Source: Pseudomonas umsongensis
GTDB lineage: Bacteria > Pseudomonadota > Gammaproteobacteria > Pseudomonadales > Pseudomonadaceae
Direction: 5' to 3'
Assembly (NCBI RefSeq): GCF_002236105.1
Contig: NZ_NIWU01000008.1
Coordinates: 124,001-188,000, forward strand
Length of the DNA stretch: 64,000 nucleotides
Shown: piece by piece, positions 52,217 through 61,129 of the stretch
Layout of the letters: every line of letters starts with the position of its first letter
How positions within the stretch are numbered: the first letter of the stretch is position 1
Program-made: the position numbers and the translations under genes
Notes under the pieces: generated by a model
Seen by the model: the letters and a program-made list of their open reading frames with translations, nothing else
Databases searched by the model: none
Told to the model about the DNA's origin: nothing

Positions 52217-54271
52217 ATGTCCCACGCCCCTACCCTGCAAAGTTTCATCGCCGGCCGCTGGATCGGCCAACAAGGCGCGCAAATCCTGCGCAGTGCCATC
52301 GACGGCCATGAAATCGCACGCACCCATGAAGAGCGTCCGGACTTCGCCGAAGCCATCGAACACGGCCGCCGCCAAGGCGTCAGCGGCCTGATGGCGCTGG
52401 ACTTCCAGCAACGCGCCCAGCGTCTCAAGGCCCTGGCCCTGTACCTGGCCGAACGCAAGGAACAGCTCTACGCGATATCCCACCACAGCGGCGCGACCCG
52501 TGCCGACAGCTGGATCGACATCGAAGGCGGCAACAGCACGCTGTTCACCTATGCCAGCCTTGGCTCACGTGAACTGCCATCGGGCAACGTCGTCCACGAA
52601 GGCCCGGCGCTGCAATTGAGCAAGATGGGCACCTTCGCCGGCACCCACATCCTGGTGCCACGCGGCGGTGTCGCGGTGCACATCAACGCCTTCAACTTCC
52701 CGATCTGGGGCATGCTGGAAAAATTCGCGCCGAGCTTCCTCGCCGGCATGCCGTGCATCGTCAAGCCAGCCAGCGCCACCAGCTACCTGACCGAAGCCGT
52801 GGTGCGCCTGATGGACGACTCCGGCCTGCTCCCGGCGGGCAGCCTGCAGCTGATTATCGGCGGCACCGGTGACCTGCTCGATCGCCTGCAAGGCCAGGAC
52901 GTGGTGACCTTCACCGGTTCCGCCGACACCGCGGCCAAGCTTCGGGTCAACCCGAACCTGATTCGCAATTCGGTGCCGTTCACTGCCGAAGCCGACTCGC
53001 TGAACTGCGCGATCCTCGCTCCGGACGTCACCCCGGATGACGAAGAGTTCGAGCTGTTCATCAAGGAAGTCGCCAGGGAGATGACCACCAAGGCCGGGCA
53101 GAAATGCACCGCCATTCGTCGCGCCATCGTCCCGGCCAAGCACATCGATGCAGTGGCCACTCGCTTGCGTGATCGCCTGGCCAAAGTGGTGGTCGGCGAC
53201 CCGTCGGTAGAAGGCGTGCGCATGGGTGCGTTGGCGTCCCACGATCAGCAGAAAGACGTGGCCGAACGCCTGGAAATGCTGTTGCAGAGCAGCGACCTGC
53301 TGTTCGGCGCCCGCGACGGTTTCGAACCTCGCGGCGAGAACGTCGATAAGGGCGCGTTCTTCGCCCCGACCCTGTTGCAGGCCCGCGACCCGCACGCCGA
53401 AGGTGGCGCTCACGACATCGAAGCGTTCGGTCCAGTCAGCACCCTGATGGCTTACGACGATCTGGACGAAGCACTGGCCCTGGCCGCACGCGGCAAGGGC
53501 AGCCTGGTGGCCAGCCTGGTGACCAAGGACCCGCAAGTCGCCGCCAAGGCAATTCCGGTGGCCGCTGCCCTGCACGGCCGTCTGCTGGTACTTGACCGCA
53601 ACTGCGCCGGTGAATCCACCGGTCACGGTTCGCCACTGCCACAACTCAAGCACGGCGGCCCGGGTCGTGCCGGCGGCGGTGAAGAACTCGGCGGCCTGCG
53701 TGCGGTGAAACACTACCTGCAACGCGCGGCGGTACAAGGCTCGCCGACCATGCTGGCAGCGGTCACCGGTGAATACGTACGCGGCGCCAAGGTCATCGAA
53801 ACCGAAGTGCACCCATTCCGTCGCTATTTCCAGGACCTGCAGATCGGCGAGTCGCTGCTGACTCACCGTCGCACCGTCACCGAGGCGGACCTGGTGAACT
53901 TCGGTTGCCTGTCGGGCGACCACTTCTACATGCACTTCGACGACATCGCGGCCAAGGAATCGCAATTCGGCAAGCGCATCGCCCACGGCTACTTCGTGCT
54001 GTCGGCAGCAGCCGGCCTGTTCGTATCCCCTGGCGTCGGCCCGGTACTGGCCAACTACGGCCTGGACACCCTGCGCTTCATCAACCCGGTCGGCATCGGC
54101 GACACCATCCAGGCGCGCCTGACCTGCAAACGCAAGATCGACCAGGGCAAGAAGAGCCCGCAAGGCGTTCCGCAAGGGGTGGTGGCGTGGGATGTGGAAG
54201 TGACCAACCAGCTCGGCGAGCTGGTGGCCAGTTATGACATTCTGACCCTCGTAGTCAAACGCGAAGACTGA
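52217..54271 (+). CDS. paaZ: Bifunctional oxepin-CoA hydrolase / semialdehyde dehydrogenase PaaZ
   Basis: A 684-aa fusion enzyme. The N-terminal aldehyde dehydrogenase (about residues 1-520) has NAFNFPIWGMLEKFAPSFLA, VTFTGSADTAAKL and the catalytic Cys in KAGQKCTAIRRAIV. The C-terminal MaoC-like (R)-hydratase domain (about 540-680) has FGCLSGDHFYMHFDD with the catalytic Asp-His, and AHGYFVLSAAAGLF. The hydratase opens oxepin-CoA and the dehydrogenase oxidises the resulting aldehyde before it cyclises. It starts at ATG 52217, 35 bp after paaL. A repeat region ends the cluster. Confidence 0.95.
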   Translation: MSHAPTLQSFIAGRWIGQQGAQILRSAIDGHEIARTHEERPDFAEAIEHGRRQGVSGLMALDFQQRAQRLKALALYLAERKEQLYAISHHSGATRADSWIDIEGGNSTLFTYASLGSRELPSGNVVHEGPALQLSKMGTFAGTHILVPRGGVAVHINAFNFPIWGMLEKFAPSFLAGMPCIVKPASATSYLTEAVVRLMDDSGLLPAGSLQLIIGGTGDLLDRLQGQDVVTFTGSADTAAKLRVNPNLIRNSVPFTAEADSLNCAILAPDVTPDDEEFELFIKEVAREMTTKAGQKCTAIRRAIVPAKHIDAVATRLRDRLAKVVVGDPSVEGVRMGALASHDQQKDVAERLEMLLQSSDLLFGARDGFEPRGENVDKGAFFAPTLLQARDPHAEGGAHDIEAFGPVSTLMAYDDLDEALALAARGKGSLVASLVTKDPQVAAKAIPVAAALHGRLLVLDRNCAGESTGHGSPLPQLKHGGPGRAGGGEELGGLRAVKHYLQRAAVQGSPTMLAAVTGEYVRGAKVIETEVHPFRRYFQDLQIGESLLTHRRTVTEADLVNFGCLSGDHFYMHFDDIAAKESQFGKRIAHGYFVLSAAAGLFVSPGVGPVLANYGLDTLRFINPVGIGDTIQARLTCKRKIDQGKKSPQGVPQGVVAWDVEVTNQLGELVASYDILTLVVKRED

Positions 54272-54287
54272 CCTGCCTCACCTGATC

Positions 54288-54390
54288 ATTCCCACGCTCC
54301 GCGTGGGAATGCAGCCCGGGACGCTCTGCGTCCCCTCCAGCGCTGGAACGCGGAGCGTCCCTTGAGGCATTCCCACGCAGAGCGTGGGAA
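54288..54390. repeat. Multi-hairpin intergenic repeat after paaZ
   Basis: A chain of palindromes: ATTCCCACGC-TCC-GCGTGGGAAT (54288-54310), GGGACGC/GCGTCCC (54318-54334), and TTCCCACGC/GCGTGGGAA (54370-54390), with outer copies matching each other. It is a dispersed Pseudomonas repeat type and likely terminates the paa unit and the opposing regulator gene. Confidence 0.75.
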
Positions 54391-54404
54391 CGATCGTTAC
54401 AGGC

Positions 54405-55256
54405 TCAATGCCCGCGCAACCACTCGATGAACAGCGCAAACAACTCCGACTGCGAACCCACCTCCAGCTTCAGATACAGGTTCTTGCGGTGCATGCGCAC
54501 GGTTTCCGGTGAGATGTTCATCTGGCTGGCAGTGGATTTCACCGAGTGCCCCCGCAGCACCATGTGCGCCACTTCGCGCTCGCGTTCGGTGAGCAAGTCA
54601 CAACCGAACTGTTCGAACGCCGTTTGCACCCGATGCTTGAGATCATCGCGCAGGCCTTGATCGTTATCGCCCTGGATCTCGTCACTGCGCTGCAGGCCAC
54701 GGCGACTGAATTCGCTGATGAATTCGCGCACCAGCGGTTCGACGGCGCGCAGCAGATTCAACTGCTCCACCCGCAGGCATTCACCGCCGAAACCTTGAAA
54801 GAGGCTGACGGAGATTTTCGTGTCGTTGCCGGTATCGACGATGTAGTAGCTGTCTTCCGAACAGTTCGCCTTCAGGTAATAGGTCTTGTAGTAATCACTG
54901 TCGAAGAAGTTGTCCGGCGCAATTTCCTCCAGGTGATAAAACCCCTGTGCCAGTCCCTGCTCCACCGCCAGGCAGAACGGGTCGAGCAAGTAGCCCCCGG
55001 CAAAATAGCGCTCAAGAATCGAGACCTGATACTCTTGGGCAATCCCGCGCTGATACAGCAACTGTGGTGCGCGGTCCTTGCGCTCCAGGCTGATCATCAT
55101 CGACTCGATGGACACCAGCTGCGCCAACGCCGACGCCAGGTATTGCAGCGCGTCGGGCTCATCGATATGGGCGAACGCCTCGCGCATGCCCCCATGCCAT
55201 TTATGCAGTGCCCCGAAGGGCATCGTGATCAGTGTTTCGTCGTTTGGCTTGCTCAT
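54405..55256 (-). CDS. LuxR-family transcriptional regulator
   Basis: A 283-aa regulator with a large unknown N-terminal sensor region (about residues 1-205) and a C-terminal LuxR/GerE HTH (about 215-280: LLTEREREVAHMVLRGHSVK, SPETVRMHRKNLYLKLEV). There is no receiver or autoinducer-binding signature. The ATG at 55254-55256 begins a family-like MSKPNDETLITM; an upstream in-frame start adds 19 residues. It lies 54 bp downstream of an aminotransferase on the same strand, so it may regulate that gene and the binding-protein gene. Confidence 0.85.
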   Translation of the reverse strand: MSKPNDETLITMPFGALHKWHGGMREAFAHIDEPDALQYLASALAQLVSIESMMISLERKDRAPQLLYQRGIAQEYQVSILERYFAGGYLLDPFCLAVEQGLAQGFYHLEEIAPDNFFDSDYYKTYYLKANCSEDSYYIVDTGNDTKISVSLFQGFGGECLRVEQLNLLRAVEPLVREFISEFSRRGLQRSDEIQGDNDQGLRDDLKHRVQTAFEQFGCDLLTEREREVAHMVLRGHSVKSTASQMNISPETVRMHRKNLYLKLEVGSQSELFALFIEWLRGH

Positions 55257-55309
55257 GCCACGCAGTCTAGCGGGTGAACAGTCCCTTGGTAACGACCTGA
55301 GGGTTGAAA

Positions 55310-56728
55310 TCATTGGCCGAAATACTGGCCGCTCGCCTCAAGCTCGGCCGCCACTTCCAGGATGCACTCGCGCAGGATGTCGACGATCTCATCGACCTGT
55401 GCATAAGTCAGGATCAGCGGCGGCGACATCACGTTAAGGTGCATGATCGGCCGCACCAGCAGCCCCCTCGCTTGTGCCCGCACATGGATTTTCTCACCAA
55501 TGTTGATTGCGTCGGCGAACAACGCCTTGGTGCGTTTGTCGGCGACGAACTCCACGCACGCCATCAATTTCAGGCAACGCACATCACCCACCAGGGGCAG
55601 GTCGCGCAACGTGGCCAGGCGCTGCTCCAGGTAACCGCCAACATCGTCGACGTGGGCCAGCAGGTTTTCCCGCTCGATGATTTCAATGTTCTTCAGCGCT
55701 GCCGTGCAGCACACCGGATGGCCGCTGTAGGTGAAGCCATGGGTAAAGCAACGGCCCTGGCCCGGCTCGGCAATGACCTTCCAGATGCGCTCGGAAAAGA
55801 TGCACGCGCCCAGCGGCAGGTAAGCCGAAGTCAGGCCCTTGGCGGTGGTGATGATGTCAGGCTGCACGTCGAACACATCCTTTGACGCGAAGAACTTGCC
55901 CAGGCGACCGAACGAAGTGACCACCTCGTCGGCGACGAACAGGATGTCGTAGCGCTGGCAGATTTCCCATATGCGCTTGAGATAACCCTTGGGTGGAATG
56001 ATCACCCCGCCTGAGCCCATCACCGGCTCGGCAAAGAAACCGGCGACCTTGTCTGCGCCAATCGACAGGATCTTGTCCTCAAACTCCTTGACCAGGAACT
56101 CGAGGAACTGCGCCTCGTCCATGCCATCCGGCGCACGGTAGGGATTGGGGTTCGACACGTGGTGAATCAGCGGGTTGGCGTAATCGAACTCCGGCACCCG
56201 GTCGGCAGCCTTGTTGCCGATCGACATCGTCAGGGTGGTGGAGCCGTGGTACGCGTTGAAACGGGCGATGACGTGCTTTTTTTCCGGCAGGCCGCGGCAG
56301 TTCTGGTAGTACTGGATCAGCCGGTAGGCTGTGTCCACGGCAGTTGAGCCGCCGGTGGTGAGGAACACGTGATCGAGGTCGCCGGGCGCCAGGCTGGCGA
56401 GTTTTTCGCACAACTCGATGGCGACGTTATTGGCCATGTCGGAAAACGGGTTGGAATAGGCCAGTTGCCGCACCTGATCGGCAATGGCCTGGGCCATTTC
56501 CTCACGGCCCAGGCCGATATTGGTGCACCACATGCCGCCCACGGCATCGAGAAAGCGGTTGCCCTGGGTGTCGTAGATATAGGCGCCATCACCGGCGACG
56601 ATGTTCAAGGAGCCTTGTTCGGCATGCTCGTCGAACACGTGATAACCGTGCATATGGTGGGCCTTGTCGGCCTTGACCAGCCGGGACTCGTCCGCTGGGG
56701 AAAAAACGCTGCGTGTTGGCGTCGCCAT
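55310..56728 (-). CDS. Class III PLP-dependent aminotransferase
   Basis: Cytoplasmic omega-type aminotransferase of 472 aa. Conserved elements: LDAVGGMWCTNIGLG, FLTTGGSTAVDTAYRL (PLP phosphate), ARFNAYHGSTTLTMS (stacking aromatic), LFVADEVVTSFGRLGKFF (PLP Asp), and the Schiff-base lysine in TTAKGLTSAYLPLG. This family includes polyamine:pyruvate, beta-alanine and taurine transaminases. A polyamine-type binding protein gene sits 39 bp upstream in the same orientation, which favours putrescine or another diamine as substrate. Confidence 0.87.
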   Translation of the reverse strand: MATPTRSVFSPADESRLVKADKAHHMHGYHVFDEHAEQGSLNIVAGDGAYIYDTQGNRFLDAVGGMWCTNIGLGREEMAQAIADQVRQLAYSNPFSDMANNVAIELCEKLASLAPGDLDHVFLTTGGSTAVDTAYRLIQYYQNCRGLPEKKHVIARFNAYHGSTTLTMSIGNKAADRVPEFDYANPLIHHVSNPNPYRAPDGMDEAQFLEFLVKEFEDKILSIGADKVAGFFAEPVMGSGGVIIPPKGYLKRIWEICQRYDILFVADEVVTSFGRLGKFFASKDVFDVQPDIITTAKGLTSAYLPLGACIFSERIWKVIAEPGQGRCFTHGFTYSGHPVCCTAALKNIEIIERENLLAHVDDVGGYLEQRLATLRDLPLVGDVRCLKLMACVEFVADKRTKALFADAINIGEKIHVRAQARGLLVRPIMHLNVMSPPLILTYAQVDEIVDILRECILEVAAELEASGQYFGQ

Positions 56729-56767
56729 AAATAAACCTCTAACCGGATTGACTAACGATCGAACGAA

Positions 56768-57874
56768 TCAGATGCCGCTTTTCACCGTGCTCCAGACACG
56801 GGTCATGGCGCGCATGTCCTTGGCGTCCTGGGTCTTCTGCGGGAACAGGCGCTCGCGGGTGGCGTCATCGGGGTAAATCGCCGGGTTATTGCGCACATCG
56901 GCATTCAACAAAGGCGTGGCCGCCGCGTTGCTGTTGGCGTAATGGATGTAGTCAGTGACGTCCGCCATCACCTGCGGTTGCATCAGGTATTCAAGGAATT
57001 TGTGCGCATTGGCGACATGGGGTGCGTCCGCCGGGATGTACATGTTGTCGAACCAGATCAGCGAGCCTTCCTTGGGAATGAAGTAGGACAGGTTGATGTT
57101 CAACTTGGCTTCTTCCGCGCGGGCCATGGCCGTCGCGTAGTCGCCGGACCAGGTCATGGCCATGCACACATCGCCGTTGGGCAGGCTGGTCAGGTAATTG
57201 ACCGAGTCGAACTTGCGGATGTACGGCCGCACGGACAACAGCAGTTCCTGCGCCGCCTTCAGGTCATCCGGCTTGGCGCTACGGGGATCACGACCGAGGT
57301 ACTTAAGCGCCAGGGGAATCACTTCGGTGGGCGCATCGACCAGGGTCACACCACAGTCGGCGAAGCGCGAGACGATCTTCGGATCGAAAATCATTGCCAG
57401 CGAGCCGATCGGCGCATCCGGCATGCGCTCCTTGATCTTGTCGACGTTGTAGGTGATGCCATTGCTGCCCCAGGTATAAGGTGCCGAGTAGGTGGGGCCC
57501 GGATCGAACCCTTGCAGGTCGTGCAAGACTTTCGGGTCCAGGTTGCTCCAGCCCGGCAGTAGTTTCTTGTCCAGTGGCTGGAACACCTTGGCCTGGATCA
57601 GCGGCGGCGCGAGGGATGCATTCAGCACGATCAGGTCGTAACCGGAGTGGCCGGTGAGCAGCTTGGCCTGCACCGTTTCATAGGCATCGAAGGTGTCGTA
57701 GATCACCTTGATACCGGTGGCCTTTTCAAAATCGGCCAGGGTTTTCTCACCGATGTAGTCCGCCCAATTATATAGCCGCAGCGTATTGGCGCCGTCCGGC
57801 TCGCCAGCGTGGGCACTCAGGGTCAGCGGTACAACAAACAGACTGGAAATCACCTTAAGCAGTGTCTTGCCCAT
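56768..57874 (-). CDS. Polyamine-type ABC transporter substrate-binding protein
   Basis: A 368-aa periplasmic binding protein with signal peptide (LLKVISSLFVVPLTLSAHAG). The PotF/SpuD pattern is clear: LRLYNWADYIGEKTLADFEK, KVIYDTFDAYETVQAKLLTG and HSGYDLIVLNASL, then MAMTWSGDYATAMARA and WFDNMYIPADAPH, whose Trp and Asp line the polyamine pocket in PotF. No permease or ATPase genes follow, so it either serves a transporter encoded elsewhere or acts as a sensor. It probably forms an operon with the aminotransferase. Confidence 0.88.
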   Translation of the reverse strand: MGKTLLKVISSLFVVPLTLSAHAGEPDGANTLRLYNWADYIGEKTLADFEKATGIKVIYDTFDAYETVQAKLLTGHSGYDLIVLNASLAPPLIQAKVFQPLDKKLLPGWSNLDPKVLHDLQGFDPGPTYSAPYTWGSNGITYNVDKIKERMPDAPIGSLAMIFDPKIVSRFADCGVTLVDAPTEVIPLALKYLGRDPRSAKPDDLKAAQELLLSVRPYIRKFDSVNYLTSLPNGDVCMAMTWSGDYATAMARAEEAKLNINLSYFIPKEGSLIWFDNMYIPADAPHVANAHKFLEYLMQPQVMADVTDYIHYANSNAAATPLLNADVRNNPAIYPDDATRERLFPQKTQDAKDMRAMTRVWSTVKSGI

Positions 57875-58092
57875 AGCAAATGCACCTTATCAAGCGAGTT
57901 CGGCTCTGGATGAGCGGATGAACCTACTATTGGTGGATTCGCCAGGCGGCACCATACCCCGAATGGGTGTGTGGGCGGATTTACCGACGCAATATGGCAA
58001 AAAGCATCAGCTCGGTTGACCCGTTTTGTCATAGCTGCGGGGTTCCCCTGCCGCTTAAAGTGGCCGTCGAACCGACTCTGCAAGAGCCCGCA

Positions 58093-58875
58093 ATGACCGA
58101 CCTGATCAAACAAGACTATCGCGATGGCGTGCTGACACTGACCATTGATCGTCCCGACAAGCTCAACGCCCTGACCAACGCCATGTACACGCGCTTGGCC
58201 GACCTGCTGTTTGCAGCTGACGAGAACGACGAAATCGGGGTGGTCATCGTGACCGGTGGCCCGAACTGTTTTACCAGTGGCAACGACCTGGTGGATTTCC
58301 TGCAAGAGCCGCCAACGCACCTGGACAGCCCGGCATTTCGCCTGATGCGCGCCGTGACCCACCTGCGAAAGCCGTTGATCGCGGCGGTTTGCGGGGCCGC
58401 CATCGGCATCGGCACCACCCTGCTGCTGCATTGCGACCAGGTGCTGGTGACCCGTAATGCCAAGCTGCGCACGCCGTTCGTCAATCTGGGCCTGTGCCCC
58501 GAGTTCGGTGCCAGCCTGCTGCTACCACGCCGACTGGGCCAGGCACGCGCGGCGCGCCTGCTGTTGTTGGGCGACAGCCTTGATGGCAGCGAAGCGGTGG
58601 CCTGGGGCCTGGCCAACGAAGCCTTCGATGACGGCGAGCAGTGCCTGGCCGCGGCGGCAAAAATTGCCCAGCGCTTCCTGGCGATGCCCCAGCAAGCCTT
58701 GCGCCAATCCCGGCAGCTGATGACCCAGGCCGGCATGGCCGAACTGCAAGCCACCCTGCGCGAAGAAAACCTGCTGTTCATCCAGCGTCTCAACACCGTT
58801 GAGGCAAAAACGGCCTTGAACGCCCTGCTCAATCGCAGTACAGATAAGAATCCAGCAAAAGGAACACAGCCATGA
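58093..58875 (+). CDS. Enoyl-CoA hydratase/isomerase family protein
   Basis: A 260-aa crotonase-fold protein. Oxyanion motif TSGNDLVDFLQ and CGAAIGIGTTLLLHCD are seen. The usual first hydratase Glu (GGGCE) is replaced by GIGTT, while LGLCPEFGASLLLPRRLG keeps the second acidic site, a pattern that fits isomerase-type members. The ATG at 58093 matches the family start. Its stop overlaps the thiolase start (ATGA), so the two work together in fatty-acyl or branched-acid CoA degradation. Substrate unknown. Confidence 0.87.
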   Translation: MTDLIKQDYRDGVLTLTIDRPDKLNALTNAMYTRLADLLFAADENDEIGVVIVTGGPNCFTSGNDLVDFLQEPPTHLDSPAFRLMRAVTHLRKPLIAAVCGAAIGIGTTLLLHCDQVLVTRNAKLRTPFVNLGLCPEFGASLLLPRRLGQARAARLLLLGDSLDGSEAVAWGLANEAFDDGEQCLAAAAKIAQRFLAMPQQALRQSRQLMTQAGMAELQATLREENLLFIQRLNTVEAKTALNALLNRSTDKNPAKGTQP

Positions 58876-60053
58876 ACACCCCGGAAATTTACGTCGTCAG
58901 CGCCGCTCGTACCGCCATTGGCACCTTCGGCGGTTCACTCAAGGACGTGCCACCGGCCGATCTCGCGACCACCGCCGTGAAAGCCGCCCTGCAAAAAGCC
59001 GCCGTTGACCCGGCGCTGGTCGGTCATCTGGTGATGGGCCATGTGATCCCGACTGAAACCCGCGACGCCTACATCTCCCGCGTTGCCGCCATGAACGCCG
59101 GCATCCCGAAGGAAACCCCGGCCTACAACGTCAACCGCCTGTGCGGTTCGGGCCTGCAAGCGATCATCAGCGCGGCGCAGACCCTGCTGCTGGGCGACGC
59201 CGAAATCGCCATCGGCGCCGGTGCCGAGTCCATGAGCCGTGGCCCGTACCTGCTGCCATCCGCTCGTTGGGGCGCGCGCATGGGCAACGTCCAGGCCGTC
59301 GACTACATGCTCGGCATCCTGCATGACCCGTTCCAGAACATTCACATGGGCATCACCGCGGAGAACGTCGCCGCACGCAACGGCATCACCCGTGAAATGC
59401 AGGATGCCCTGGCCCTGGAAGACCAGAAACGCGCAGCCCACGCGATTGCCAACGGCTATTTCGTTGATCAGATCGCGACCGTGGAAATCCCGGATCGCAA
59501 GGGCACCAAGCTGTTCAACGTCGACGAGCATCCACGCGCCACGTCCCTGGAACAGTTGGCGGCGATGAAGCCGGCGTTCAAGAAGGACGGCTCGGTCACC
59601 GCCGGCAACGCCTCCGGTCTCAACGACGGTGCTGCCGCACTGGTCATGGCCACCGGCGCTGCGGTCCAGGTCAACAACCTGCGCCCACTGGCCCGCCTGG
59701 TCAGCTACGCCCACGCCGGCCTCGAACCGGAACTGATGGGCCTGGGCCCGATCCCGGCCACGCGCCTGGCGCTCAAGCGCGCCGGCCTGACCGTCGCCGA
59801 CATGGACGTGATCGAAGCCAACATCGCGTTCGCCGCACAAGCCTGTGCCGTCAGCCAGGAGCTGGACCTGGACCCGGCCAAGGTCAACCCGAACGGCTCG
59901 GGCATCGCCCTGGGTCACCCAGTGGGCGCTACCGGCGCAATCATCGCCACCAAGGCCATCCACGAACTGCACCGCATCAACGGCCGTTACGCACTGGTGA
60001 CCATGTGCATCGGCGGTGGCCAGGGCATCGCGGCGATTTTCGAACGCGCCTGA
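58872..60053 (+). CDS. Acetyl-CoA C-acetyltransferase (thiolase)
   Basis: A 393-aa thiolase, the usual length of biosynthetic or degradative type II thiolases. Nucleophilic Cys in NVNRLCGSGLQAIISAAQ, His in NPNGSGIALGHPVGATGAII, and second Cys in MCIGGGQGIAAIFERA are visible. It cleaves 3-ketoacyl-CoA or condenses acetyl-CoA. Coupled to the crotonase gene upstream. It is distinct from PaaJ (43276) in length and flanks, and nothing ties it to the phenylacetate genes except location. Confidence 0.9.
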   Translation: MNTPEIYVVSAARTAIGTFGGSLKDVPPADLATTAVKAALQKAAVDPALVGHLVMGHVIPTETRDAYISRVAAMNAGIPKETPAYNVNRLCGSGLQAIISAAQTLLLGDAEIAIGAGAESMSRGPYLLPSARWGARMGNVQAVDYMLGILHDPFQNIHMGITAENVAARNGITREMQDALALEDQKRAAHAIANGYFVDQIATVEIPDRKGTKLFNVDEHPRATSLEQLAAMKPAFKKDGSVTAGNASGLNDGAAALVMATGAAVQVNNLRPLARLVSYAHAGLEPELMGLGPIPATRLALKRAGLTVADMDVIEANIAFAAQACAVSQELDLDPAKVNPNGSGIALGHPVGATGAIIATKAIHELHRINGRYALVTMCIGGGQGIAAIFERA

Positions 60054-60079
60054 CTCCTGTCCCGCAGGACCTGTAGAAA

Positions 60080-60169
60080 CCTGTAGGAGCTGTCGAGTGA
60101 AACGAGGCTGCGATCTTTGATCTGAACAATCAAGATCAAAAGATCGCAGCCTGCGGCAGCTCCTACAGG
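60080..60169. repeat. Dispersed inverted repeat after the thiolase gene
   Basis: CCTGTAGGAGCTG...GGCTGCGATCTTTGATC and its near complement AAGATCAAAAGATCGCAGCC...CAGCTCCTACAGG form a long hairpin; same family as 26735 and 47247. It marks the boundary to the AT-rich segment. Confidence 0.8.
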
Positions 60170-60375
60170 GTTGTGTCTTTACAAGTGAGCCCCATACCCG
60201 ACGACCATTCCCGTCGCACCACTACCCTTCGGAATTTCCAGATATCTGCCAATAACTGACAGATTCGGAAAGCGCCGACAGCCATCTCGGAAACGTCCCA
60301 CAGCCACAGTTTGATCTTCCCGGTACGGTCAATGCCCCCAACACACGTTGGATTCCCTCCAAGGAAGAAAAAAGC
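60170..60375. other. Leader region of queC, no gene seen
   Basis: About 200 bp between the repeat and queC. No preQ1 riboswitch consensus was found by eye, and no clear promoter. A good ribosome site (CAAGGAAG) precedes the queC ATG. Confidence 0.4.
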
Positions 60376-61074
60376 ATGACTAAAAAGGCAGTTATCGTTT
60401 TCAGTGGCGGACAAGACTCAACCACCTGCTTGATCCATGCGCTACCGCTGTTTGATGAAATTCACTGTATTACCTTCGACTATGGACAGCGCCATCGCGC
60501 GGAAATTGAAGTCGCGCAACAACTTTCCAAAAAGCTTGGCATAAAAGTGCATAAGGTATTAGATACTTCATTGCTTAATGAGCTAGCCATTAGCAGCTTG
60601 ACGCGCGACAACATTCCCGTGCCAAGCACAAGCAACGCAGGACACAGTCTACCGAGCACCTTCGTACCCGGTAGAAATATTCTGTTTTTAACCTTGGCGT
60701 CTATTTACGCCTATCAAGTGCAAGCGGACACCGTCATCACCGGTGTTTGTGAAACCGATTACTCTGGCTATCCTGATTGCCGGCATGAATTCGTCGAGGT
60801 GCTGAACAACGCCATCGCGCTGGGAATGAATTACAAATTACACCTTGAAACTCCGTTAATGTGGTTAAACAAAGCGGAAACGTGGGCATTAGCTGACCAC
60901 CATAATAGCCTGGACTTGATCCGCGACCATACCTTGACTTGTTATAACGGGATGAAAGGCAGCGGCTGTGGCAATTGCGACGCCTGCAATCTTCGTGCGA
61001 AAGGGCTGAATGACTTTCTGGAAGACAAGGAGAAAACCATGAAAACCCTGAAGAGCAAAATAAGCCTAAAATAG
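60376..61074 (+). CDS. queC: 7-cyano-7-deazaguanine synthase QueC, enterobacterial type
   Basis: QueC (232 aa) makes preQ0 from 7-carboxy-7-deazaguanine, ATP and ammonia. PP-loop VFSGGQDSTTCL (residues 8-19), TFDYGQRHRAEI, STFVPGRNILFLTLASIYAY, GVCETDYSGYPDC and the zinc site CGNCDACNLRAKG are present. The sequence closely follows E. coli QueC as I recall it (for example LLNELAISSLTRD and MWLNKAETWALADH) rather than the Pseudomonas type. Codon use and base composition are more AT-rich than in neighbouring genes, so it is probably acquired and a second copy. It converges with the transporter gene below. Confidence 0.93.
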   Translation: MTKKAVIVFSGGQDSTTCLIHALPLFDEIHCITFDYGQRHRAEIEVAQQLSKKLGIKVHKVLDTSLLNELAISSLTRDNIPVPSTSNAGHSLPSTFVPGRNILFLTLASIYAYQVQADTVITGVCETDYSGYPDCRHEFVEVLNNAIALGMNYKLHLETPLMWLNKAETWALADHHNSLDLIRDHTLTCYNGMKGSGCGNCDACNLRAKGLNDFLEDKEKTMKTLKSKISLK

Positions 61075-61129
61075 CTAGCACGTTATCGGGCGGTATGAAT
61101 TCCAGATTGTTAATTATAGCCTCCACAAC

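Noticed and set aside
60170..60375. preQ1 riboswitch in the queC leader, and likewise upstream of the XRE gene
   Set aside because: I looked for the short stem with the A-rich tail pairing; nothing convincing on either strand. A covariance-model search would settle it.
60376..61074. QueC as part of a QatABCD or CBASS-type defence system
   Set aside because: No ATPase, TatD-like, cyclase or TGT partner gene is adjacent, and the protein looks like canonical QueC.
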